From the NCBI GenBank assembly GCA_949739085.1, contig CATIYU010000112.1, positions 1 to 16,907 of the forward strand: a stretch of DNA of 16,907 bases, read 5' to 3'. Numbering within the stretch: position 1 is the first letter of the stretch; every line of letters starts with the position of its first letter. Under the pieces are notes generated by a model. The model did no database searches, was not told the origin of the DNA, and saw nothing but the letters and a program-made list of their open reading frames with translations. Source of the DNA: an uncultured Eubacteriales bacterium (GTDB lineage Bacteria; Bacillota_A; Clostridia; Oscillospirales; Oscillospiraceae). Position numbers and translations under genes: made by a program. Below, one piece after another: positions 7,495 to 14,684 of this stretch.

Positions 7495-9443
7495 AGATGT
7501 CCCTCCGCAATCCTGGAAATATTCTTCTCATCGTTGCTCATGATGGTCCACACCCGGCCAATGATTTCTGGCGAAAACACCTCGTGCAAATCATCCTTTG
7601 AGAACAGAATCACCTGCGGCGCAAACCTGGGAATCATGTTGACCACATTCTGCCGCTGGTCCGGGTCCAGCTTGGAGAAGGGTCCGTCCAACACCAGCGG
7701 ATATTCCTTTGAAGAGAGATGATCCTCGCTCTGAAGCATTTTCAGAATACCGCCAATGTACGCAAAGGACACCACCGCAAACTGCCCCTCTGATTTTGAT
7801 TCATCATTGAAGCTGTCTGTTACACGCACGGCGAACTCCGGGCTCACAGCCACCTTCCTCCGGCTGGTGAGCATACTGTCAATCAGGCTCTGTATGTTCT
7901 GCTCCAACCGGCGGCTATAGGCGGCGGACTCATCATCCAGTTTCTTGCGGAAGTACGCTGCTACTTCCTCCATAATTTTAATTTTACGGTTAATCTTTTC
8001 GCTGGCGCTGTTCTCCTGCGTGATTTTATCAAAATCCTGCATCTGTTTTTTTAGATATATCTCATATTTTTTCTGCTCCGTGCCGATTGCGCTGATTCGG
8101 ACATCGAGATCGGTAATCTCTTGTTCTGCCTGCTGCCGCGCTACAATCAAATCCTCGATATCTGGACTTTTCTTCTCAGCCTCATCCAACTCATGAATCT
8201 GCTCGTCGCACTTCGCGGCATACTCGCTGTTCTCCAGCACCGACATGATACAGCGCTCAATTTCGCTTTTATCGTAGCCCTTCCCCCACATACGGGCGGC
8301 TTTAGAGAAGTCCTGGTACAGGCTGGAGTAGGAACGCGGCGGCATCATATCAAGGTAAGCGCTGATATGATGCCGTTCCGCGTCGCAGAGCGGATTGCCA
8401 CAGACGCACTGTGCTGTGGACGGGTCCATAAGGTAGGAAATCAGCCTCTTAGAAATGCCGCTTGGCAGGCGGTCCTGCTCAACCTTCAAATGGATCTTCT
8501 GCTTCGCGTCCTGCACCGCCTTAGAAATCAAAAGCTGCGGGAACATTTCTGAAACGTGGTCGCCAAAGCGCGCCTGGGCGTCGGCTGCATTTTTAACGGA
8601 CAAATTCTGCTGAAACTTTAACGCTTTGCGCTGCCGCTCATAATCCGCCTTGGACTTGAAGCCGCCAATCTGCTCAGACACAGAAACCAACGTGCTCTGA
8701 AGCCCAGCCTTTTTCTTTTGGGCCTCCTCTAAATCTCGCTCGAGACGCTCAAGCCGGGTCTGCGCACCCTCAATGTTGGTCTTGACCGCCGCGATTTGAC
8801 TGCCGCTGGAGATGGCGCCCTTGCTCAGATAGAGCTTGCCTAACACAGTAGTTTTTAGTTTTGTCTCTCCCACGTGGTTAATTGCCGCCTCCAGGACGTC
8901 CAGGTCAAACATGGAATACAGCGCTTTGCGCAGTTTCCCGGCGGAGTCCTTCCCCTTCACGCGGAGGTCCGCAATCATGCTCTCTCCGTCAAAGAAGAAG
9001 TAGTCGGACAATCCAGAGGGGAGCAATTTCTCTATGGTCTCTTTCGGGCGCTCCATCCGCCGCCAATTGTAGTCGCCGTCCATTTTGCTGAGCGAGAAGT
9101 CCTCTGCGATTTTTTCCGAATCGTCGAGGCCCTTGCGGTAGGTATACGTCCGGCGGAGAGAATACTGCGCCCCGTCGTGTTCAAAGTCTATGCAGCCCAT
9201 GACCTGGAACGTATCGCCAAAGGAGCGCTCGCTCTCGTACTGTAGGTTATAAAGACGGTCTGTGGTCGTTTTGTTGAAGTGGACCTGCCCATAGAACACC
9301 CATTGAAAGAGCTGGTGCAGGGTGGTCTTTCCGTCGCCGTTCTTTCCATAAATAATGGTAACTTTTCCATCCGTAGAGCACCGGATTTCACCGTGCTCCA
9401 TAAAGTTACGGAAATTCTCAAATTCGATTTTGTTAATTTTCAT
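7485..9443 (-). CDS. Second DndD-type SMC/Rad50-like ATPase
   Basis: A 652-residue P-loop ATPase. It starts MKINKIEFENF, has Walker A YGKNGDGKTT (32-41), the DndD-like motif YFFFDGE (148-154), coiled coils (about 215-290 and 430-500), a Cys/His cluster CVCGNPLC with a following His pair (346-359) at the middle that could be a zinc hook, an ABC signature region (SEGQFAVVSFAYIGG) and Walker B LVLDGPFSKLD. The YFFDGE motif and N-terminus match dndD in the same locus, so it is a DndD paralogue rather than generic RecF/RecN. Start chosen at ATG 9443, overlapping the small upstream gene by 11 bases at a junction (ATGAAAATTAA) nearly the same as dndC/dndD (ATGAGAATTAA). Likely role: ATP-driven DNA engagement in the effector module. 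Confidence 0.88.
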   Translation of the reverse strand: MKINKIEFENFRNFMEHGEIRCSTDGKVTIIYGKNGDGKTTLHQLFQWVFYGQVHFNKTTTDRLYNLQYESERSFGDTFQVMGCIDFEHDGAQYSLRRTYTYRKGLDDSEKIAEDFSLSKMDGDYNWRRMERPKETIEKLLPSGLSDYFFFDGESMIADLRVKGKDSAGKLRKALYSMFDLDVLEAAINHVGETKLKTTVLGKLYLSKGAISSGSQIAAVKTNIEGAQTRLERLERDLEEAQKKKAGLQSTLVSVSEQIGGFKSKADYERQRKALKFQQNLSVKNAADAQARFGDHVSEMFPQLLISKAVQDAKQKIHLKVEQDRLPSGISKRLISYLMDPSTAQCVCGNPLCDAERHHISAYLDMMPPRSYSSLYQDFSKAARMWGKGYDKSEIERCIMSVLENSEYAAKCDEQIHELDEAEKKSPDIEDLIVARQQAEQEITDLDVRISAIGTEQKKYEIYLKKQMQDFDKITQENSASEKINRKIKIMEEVAAYFRKKLDDESAAYSRRLEQNIQSLIDSMLTSRRKVAVSPEFAVRVTDSFNDESKSEGQFAVVSFAYIGGILKMLQSEDHLSSKEYPLVLDGPFSKLDPDQRQNVVNMIPRFAPQVILFSKDDLHEVFSPEIIGRVWTIMSNDEKNISRIAEGHLWN

Positions 9444-9588
9444 CGGACACCGCACGCTCCAATTCGTCTAAAATCGACTTAACCACATCGCTTTTGGACT
9501 GATCTGCCGACAGCTTGCTCACCTGAACCTGCCGTTCTTTCTCCTCAATAAAACTGACCAGCTTGTGTGCAATCTCAGAGTCATTCAT
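9433..9588 (-). CDS. Small 51-residue charged protein between helicase and ATPase genes
   Basis: A short gene read as MNDSEIAHKLVSFIEEKERQ... ending ...ILDELERAVSDEN. It is highly charged with a predicted two-helix pattern and no membrane segment, and I do not recognise a family. Support for it being real: GGAGG nine bases before the ATG at 9588, an 8-base overlap with the helicase stop, and an 11-base overlap with the ATPase start, so removing it would leave a gap in an otherwise continuous coupled operon. Fourteen upstream in-frame codons to 9630 lie within the helicase gene and are not needed. It may be an adaptor or inhibitor subunit bridging helicase and ATPase; that is a guess from position and size. 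Confidence 0.72.
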   Translation of the reverse strand: MNDSEIAHKLVSFIEEKERQVQVSKLSADQSKSDVVKSILDELERAVSDEN

Positions 9589-11626
9589 CAATTGTGTCCT
9601 CCATATCCTCATAGTCGTATACGCCGGCATCCTCTATCGACAACCCGTAAGTCTGTAAACGCGCTTCCAGTTCCGCTTCCAGTTCGCCCCAATTCAGCGC
9701 CAGTCTCGCATATTCATAGAACCGGCGGAGCTCAATCTTTGCCCACCCCTGCATGGTATGGGAGGGTAGTACAATGACGTCATAGATTTTGGCATACTCC
9801 TTACCGTAATAGGTGCGGAGAATACGGCCTCTGCGCTGGACAAACTCCCGGTAGTCGTCGTTGCTTGACAAAATCAGGGCGCTCCTGATGGAGGGGATGT
9901 TAATGCCCTCATCCAGGCAACGGATCGCGGCCAGCGCGGAGATTTCGCCCTTGTTGAAGGCATCCACCAACTCCATACGGTCTGTCATATTTTCTTTTGC
10001 CGTAAACTGACTGGCCTTGAAGCCGTGGCTGCTTAGAACCCGCTTGATAGCCTGAATGTGGCGGAGCTCCTCGCCGGAGCGATTGTCAAACAGCTTGCCG
10101 TCGCCGCAATATACAACAAAGTGGTCCTGTTCCTTAATCTGGTTCACAATCCCGTCGATGTGAAGCTGTTTTTCCTCGGCCATTGAGATCACCCGAAGCC
10201 GGCTGCGCAGAGATTTCACCAGAAGATCTGGGTTAATGCATTTGCTGTTTTTGAAACAGGACAAAATCCTCTGTGTATAATATCTGAATTTGTCCTCTTC
10301 GCTCTCTGTCGCGCTGACAAAAATGGGATGGTATTCATATGGCACCAGGAAGCCCCGCTCCAAGGCAGCCTCAATCGGCAGATAAAAGACCTGCCCGCCG
10401 AACCATGCCATAAGATCCGCGCCCTTCTGCGCGGACGAACCGCTATATGGCGTCGCACTCAGCCCCAGCAGGTACTGAAAGGTATCCTTCAAGGAATCTG
10501 GGCGGTCTGTAAAACGGTGGGCCTCATCCACGATCAAGAGCTTTTCTTCCCTGGATTTTCCAACAGCGGCCAGAAATCGCGCCATCCGGAAGGAGGCAAT
10601 GGTAGAGATCACGATGATCTGGTTATCTGGGCTGTACTTTTTCCGAACAATTTCCTGGGAAATCTGCTGCTCCCAAGCTGGATTCTCCGAAGAAACCATC
10701 ACCAGCTTTGCCTGTGGAAAAACCTTCACAACATCGTCCGCCCACTGGCGCACCAAGTGCTTGTACGGGGCGCAGATGACAACCATGGCAGGGTGCGACT
10801 CCAAAAGCTTCTTTGCGGAATAAATGGCAGTCCACGTTTTGCCAGTACCAGTAGCCATCACATAGAAGCCATGACAGCCGTTCTCCACCCAGGCTGAGAT
10901 CGCCTCCTCCTGGTAATCCCTCAGTTTCACAGGGCCTGCCGTCACTGCGCTACGCTTTCGCTTCTCAATTACCTCCAAAATACGCATTCTTGCGGACTCT
11001 CTATAGCTGTATACCCTCACATAGGGATTTGTGTCATTCCAAAGCGCGTTGAATTCCTCCCGCTCGTCCGCCACGCTCGCCTGTTCCGCGGTTACCCAGC
11101 TTTTTACCACCCGGATCTTCTCATAATTGTCCTGATATCCATTGATACTGGAATTGGCGGAACCAAAGAAGGCGATTACATTGCCGTCAAAGTCCTCAAG
11201 AATGCCCAGCTTATCATGGTACATTCCGGCAGTATTGGCAATAGCAATTTTGATGTCCAGCGTCCCATTGGCAATCAGGGCGGCAAGCAGCCTCAGCCGG
11301 TCATCATCCAATTCCTCCATTGCGGCAACAAAGTCCCGTGTAAAGGCGCTGGCAACCGTCTCCTCCCGCTTCTCATAGCCGAGATGGATTGCCTTGATAT
11401 CCTCTTCATTCAGCTGCGGACTGGCAACCAACTCAATTTTTCCACCCCGACGCGACAGCGCCACAATGCCGTCAAGGACCGGCGCAAATACACTGGAGGA
11501 GAAGTACCCTACGCTGCGCTGATATCGTTTCGCCTGTTTCAAGGCGGGGAGGAGGAACGATTGGGCGATGTTCTCCTCGCCGCAGCTGATGTAGCTTAGC
11601 TTGATGTCCAAATCTGAAAAACTCAT
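9581..11626 (-). CDS. PLD-like nuclease domain fused to DEAD/DEAH-box helicase (Dnd-associated restriction-type protein)
   Basis: A 681-residue superfamily 2 helicase. The N-terminal part (about 10-200) has a phospholipase-D-like pattern: YHDKLGIL (His137, Lys139), then FFGSANSSING (155-162), the HxK...GSxN arrangement of PLD nucleases such as those fused to type III-like restriction helicases. The helicase motifs follow: LRDYQEEA (Q-like), ATGTGKT (258-264), VDEAH (366-370), LSATPY (389-394), the motif V region RCLDEGINIP and motif VI QRRGRILRTY. The C-terminus is acidic (YEDMEDTIDE). I chose the ATG at 11626 with GGAG nine bases upstream; an extra 24 codons to a TTG at 11698 overlap the previous gene. 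Related proteins linked to dnd loci are described as phosphorothioation-system restriction enzymes, so DNA translocation and cleavage of unmodified DNA is the likely role. Confidence 0.88.
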   Translation of the reverse strand: MSFSDLDIKLSYISCGEENIAQSFLLPALKQAKRYQRSVGYFSSSVFAPVLDGIVALSRRGGKIELVASPQLNEEDIKAIHLGYEKREETVASAFTRDFVAAMEELDDDRLRLLAALIANGTLDIKIAIANTAGMYHDKLGILEDFDGNVIAFFGSANSSINGYQDNYEKIRVVKSWVTAEQASVADEREEFNALWNDTNPYVRVYSYRESARMRILEVIEKRKRSAVTAGPVKLRDYQEEAISAWVENGCHGFYVMATGTGKTWTAIYSAKKLLESHPAMVVICAPYKHLVRQWADDVVKVFPQAKLVMVSSENPAWEQQISQEIVRKKYSPDNQIIVISTIASFRMARFLAAVGKSREEKLLIVDEAHRFTDRPDSLKDTFQYLLGLSATPYSGSSAQKGADLMAWFGGQVFYLPIEAALERGFLVPYEYHPIFVSATESEEDKFRYYTQRILSCFKNSKCINPDLLVKSLRSRLRVISMAEEKQLHIDGIVNQIKEQDHFVVYCGDGKLFDNRSGEELRHIQAIKRVLSSHGFKASQFTAKENMTDRMELVDAFNKGEISALAAIRCLDEGINIPSIRSALILSSNDDYREFVQRRGRILRTYYGKEYAKIYDVIVLPSHTMQGWAKIELRRFYEYARLALNWGELEAELEARLQTYGLSIEDAGVYDYEDMEDTIDE

Positions 11627-11675
11627 AAATCCGTCTCCATGTACAGCCGCAGGCAGCCTCCCGATGCGGACACGA

Positions 11676-14291
11676 TCATAAATCCCCGTCAAGATCAATT
11701 AGACCGGCAATCAGGTCGTCGATCCTGTCCAAGTCATCGATCTCCACAGCCTGCCCAGGCAAATCCAGCGCGATATCCTTGAAAGCGCCGGAATCCATTT
11801 TATCCGGCGGCGCGACCAGAGGAACCGCCATGCGCAGCTGGCTGGATGACGTCGCCACGGCCAGCTTGCTCCCCCATTTTTTCAGCGTACTATAAATCAG
11901 CCAATCTGTCCACGGTATTGCAATCTCAGGGAGACGGCGCCAACAGGTAAGCTGGGAAATTGGCTGAGTTCCACGAACCTCCTGCGCAATTATTGCCTCC
12001 GTTTCCCGGGCAACCGGCCCGGTAATCCCTGTGCTCTCGATGGACACCATCATATAGGCGTCCCGCAGCAGGAAACGGTCGTTACACGAGTTGACGTATT
12101 CCAGGAGCGACGGGATCTGAAGCCGGTTTTCTTTACTAAACTCCTTGATATCTGATATGGCAAACTCGTCACCACTATATATCAGATTGTGCAGCCGCTC
12201 GCCCGGGCGTCCGATCTCCACACCTTTTTCAGCGACATAGGGCCGTGAAAATTGGAAATCATCTCGAAACAGGTACTCCAATACGCTAAATGCGCTAAAG
12301 GGGAACATGGCGGCGTTTCGGGAGAAGACTTCTGGGAGCTTGCGCTGGAGGATCTCATAGAGCTCCGTTCCGTGGTGGGCTTCGTGGTCGGATACGATTC
12401 CAGCGAGAATTTGGTGCAGAAAATTCTTTTCTTCCTCTGAGATATCCAAGCGGCTGGCGTGTAAATAAGAGCCAAAATAATTTAAAACATCAGGGTCATT
12501 GACCGAGAGTTGGATGATGATATCTGTAATTCCTGGAAAAGCGCTTTGAATTTGCTGTTTTTGAACAGGATACACCGATTTTTTGATAAAATTAACAACA
12601 GAAGAATACAGGGAGGTGGTCTCTGCGTCTTTGGAAAGATAGTCCCTTCTTAAATAGAACTTATCCGAATATAGTTCACGGAGGATGCCCTGTAAAAAAT
12701 ATTTATTGTATACCCCCTCGTCATTCAGCTCATTTTCGAACACACTGTAGAGCGTATTGATTAAAAAGACTCTTTGATCACTCTCCTCAATATATTGGAG
12801 AATACGGCCGGCAAGTCCGTTTGAAATATATGCTCCCTTTTTAGGCTTGTACGTTCCTCTGCCGCACAGGACGCACACGTTGGCAATCCTGGCAGTCAGC
12901 GCACGGTCGTTCTCGGGTATGTCCACGCCGCCAAATTCGGCAGCCACCTGCACACGGAACTTCCGGAGCTCATCGGGGTCGTAGGCTCTAATCCCCTCCG
13001 GGTAGTGTTTTTCCAGAACAGTCAGATAGATGTCTCTCATAGTCAGCCGGGAGCGGTGGTACACATCGCCCGTCAGATGATACGTCTCCATGAAAACCTT
13101 TTGGAACGCGTCCTGGGGAAGATCGCCGTCCTCGCACACATCACTCAAAATAGCCGGGAACTGGCTGATCTTGATCAAATCTGGGAGAGAATCGACGTAA
13201 GAGTGTACACGCTCCTGGATAGAATCGCCGCCAATGATGAAAAGATCGAGCTCATCATCGTAAGTGTAATATGTATTTTCACAGGTGCGGAGAAAATATA
13301 GTAGCTCCACAACGTCCGTTGTGCAGTACTCTTCAATGTCAGCAGAGGTCAAGACAGTCGCGCCGTTTTTCTCGGCAGCAATCCTGGTAATGAGCCGAAG
13401 GCGGCTATACTCATGCATAAACGTTCGCCGCGCCTTGGCCTCGATCTGCCTCACGCGCTCACGGGTGACCCCTAAAACAGCGCCGGTCTGCTCCAAGGTC
13501 TTCTTTCTGAGCCGCATCTGAATAACGGTCTTTATCCGCTCCTTGGTATAAATCCTCTGAAATAGTTGTTCCACTTCAAGATTGAGATCAAAAGCGCACC
13601 ACCTCAGGAAATTTTTGAGCAAACCAAACTCCTGAGAATGTTCAGGGGGACAACTGGCTGCCAAAGCCTCTATTGTGCATTCCTCTGAGGGGCACAGCGA
13701 GCGCAGTGTTTTTCTTTGAGAATCGTTGGCGGTAAATGCGTTAATATAACCGGCGGCTCTGTTCTGCCGCCTATAACCGGGAATTTTCCCCGCAATACTC
13801 CGTATTTGCGAATACCTCTCTGACTCTGCACGGAAGTTATTCAGCATGGAAATAAGGGGAGCGATTTTTTCTGGATTGCAGTAGCACTCCAGAACCAAGT
13901 CTCCTCCCAAGATCTCAAATCCATCCTTATATGCTGAGAGCATACGTTTTTCCTCATTTGGGAGGGTTAGCCCATCAAAAAGGGAAAATTCACCCAAAAC
14001 AACAGACTCGACATGCGCTGCGGCCAGCAGCGATTTTTGTTTTGGGTTGTTAGCGCTCAGATTTTTCTGAATGACCGAGTCTTTGGGAAGTGCCGCCAGG
14101 CTATGCTCAACTTCCTTCATGCAGGTCCGGCCAAAACCTTTGATCGCCAGGAGTGTTTCTGGTGTCTCCGCCAGCAGGTCAGCTACTGTTGAGATGTTGT
14201 TTGATCGAAACCTATTAGCAACCCGTATGGACAGAGGCAAATCTGTCACGGGCATGTCTATATAATGCCACCCTCTCATAAAGAATGACAC
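11676..14291 (-). CDS. Large protein with RNA-polymerase alpha-CTD-like and sigma region 4-like domains, first gene of the Dnd effector operon
   Basis: An 871-residue protein. Residues 17-68 (LPLSIRVANRF...ISTVADLL...LLAIKGFGRTCMKEVEHSL) match the helix-hairpin-helix C-terminal domain of RNA polymerase alpha in order and length. Residues about 248-292 match sigma-70 region 4, with helix-turn-helix TLEQTGAVLGVTRERVRQIE (265-284). The other about 580 residues have no motif I can name; blocks such as ADIEEYCTTDVVELLYFLRT could be winged helices, and the C-terminus is acidic (DDLDRIDDLIAGLIDLDGDL). There is no catalytic motif, so it is a probable DNA-binding scaffold, target selector or regulator. 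The start is uncertain: GTG at 14291 lacks a ribosome site, with ATGs at 14279 and 14255 as alternatives, while a strong ribosome site precedes an out-of-frame ATG at 14310. It ends about 50 bases before the helicase gene. Confidence 0.82.
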   Translation of the reverse strand: MSFFMRGWHYIDMPVTDLPLSIRVANRFRSNNISTVADLLAETPETLLAIKGFGRTCMKEVEHSLAALPKDSVIQKNLSANNPKQKSLLAAAHVESVVLGEFSLFDGLTLPNEEKRMLSAYKDGFEILGGDLVLECYCNPEKIAPLISMLNNFRAESERYSQIRSIAGKIPGYRRQNRAAGYINAFTANDSQRKTLRSLCPSEECTIEALAASCPPEHSQEFGLLKNFLRWCAFDLNLEVEQLFQRIYTKERIKTVIQMRLRKKTLEQTGAVLGVTRERVRQIEAKARRTFMHEYSRLRLITRIAAEKNGATVLTSADIEEYCTTDVVELLYFLRTCENTYYTYDDELDLFIIGGDSIQERVHSYVDSLPDLIKISQFPAILSDVCEDGDLPQDAFQKVFMETYHLTGDVYHRSRLTMRDIYLTVLEKHYPEGIRAYDPDELRKFRVQVAAEFGGVDIPENDRALTARIANVCVLCGRGTYKPKKGAYISNGLAGRILQYIEESDQRVFLINTLYSVFENELNDEGVYNKYFLQGILRELYSDKFYLRRDYLSKDAETTSLYSSVVNFIKKSVYPVQKQQIQSAFPGITDIIIQLSVNDPDVLNYFGSYLHASRLDISEEEKNFLHQILAGIVSDHEAHHGTELYEILQRKLPEVFSRNAAMFPFSAFSVLEYLFRDDFQFSRPYVAEKGVEIGRPGERLHNLIYSGDEFAISDIKEFSKENRLQIPSLLEYVNSCNDRFLLRDAYMMVSIESTGITGPVARETEAIIAQEVRGTQPISQLTCWRRLPEIAIPWTDWLIYSTLKKWGSKLAVATSSSQLRMAVPLVAPPDKMDSGAFKDIALDLPGQAVEIDDLDRIDDLIAGLIDLDGDL

Positions 14292-14310
14292 TACACGCAG
14301 GACATAGCAT
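14215..14310 (-). other. Possible 31-codon upstream reading frame overlapping the alpha-CTD/sigma-like gene
   Basis: GGAGG at 14323-14319 (minus strand) sits eight bases before ATG 14310, the best initiation signal in the leader. The frame reads MLCPACSVILYERVALYRHA... and stops at TAA 14217-14215, inside the start of the 871-residue gene but in another frame. It may be a leader peptide controlling translation of the large gene, or signal a frameshift in or near its 5' end. The peptide itself resembles nothing I know. Confidence 0.35.
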
Positions 14311-14392
14311 CCCTGTTACCTCCGACAAAGTTATTCCATGCCGCACCCCATATTATCGGTAGCGGTTACCCAAAATAACGGAGGGCAATACA

Positions 14393-14586
14393 ATAAACGA
14401 ATTAAAACCGAGAATCCATGACGAAACAAGCGGGCTTGATTATATCCTTGTCGGGGACTACTACATTCCAGCTATTGAATTGCCAGAGGGCAATAGACAT
14501 CCTATTGTAAAGTGGAAGAAGGTAAAAGCTACGACGACATTGTATGTTGTGCCGAAGCGAGAAAATTAGGTTTAAATCACTTGTAA
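14393..14586 (+). pseudogene. TnpV-like transposon protein remnant, start codon lost
   Basis: The plus strand reads INELKPRIHDETSGLDYILV then GDYYIPAIELPEGNRHPIVKW, which resembles the N-terminus of TnpV proteins found in Clostridia transposons and conjugative elements (pattern ...GDYYxPxxxLPE...RPIGxWGRxH). A good ribosome site (GGAGGG at 14380-14385) is followed after the usual distance by ATA rather than ATG, so the start seems mutated. The match stops at about codon 43, and the frame then ends at TAG 14567-14569. A different frame over 14497-14586 (...EGKSYDDIVCCAEARKLGLN...) looks like the tail of another lost gene. TnpV is normally about 120 residues, so this is a broken fusion at an island edge. 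Confidence 0.6.
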
Positions 14587-14611
14587 ATGTATGGATGTAG
14601 GAATAATCATT

Positions 14612-14646
14612 ACGGGGAAGCCTGCTCCACAAACAGGCTTCCCCGT
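14612..14646. terminator. Strong stem-loop, probable bidirectional intrinsic terminator
   Basis: ACGGGGAAGCCTG (14612-14624) pairs perfectly with CAGGCTTCCCCGT (14634-14646) around a 9-base loop. On the plus strand a short T-run (14651-14654) follows, terminating the remnant region. On the minus strand it lies about 40 bases after the DUF4062 stop, so it also insulates that gene from the Dnd operon. Confidence 0.8.
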
Positions 14647-14684
14647 GATGTTTTATGCACAAAGTAGAACGACATTATTTGACC

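Noticed and set aside
6994..14291. Assignment of the upstream genes as dndF/dndG/dndH (dptFGH)
   Set aside because: Sizes, order and motifs do not fit: there is no HerA-like DptH ATPase and no DptF or DptG-like protein visible; the second ATPase is DndD-like instead.
14341..14390. A promoter for the 871-residue gene (GATAAT near 14365 on the minus strand)
   Set aside because: A -10-like hexamer is present but no acceptable -35 lies at the right distance, so I do not list it as a feature.
14402..14662. An 86-residue minus-strand frame across the TnpV-like remnant and terminator
   Set aside because: It is antisense to the better supported TnpV-like reading, runs through the terminator hairpin and shows no recognisable motif.
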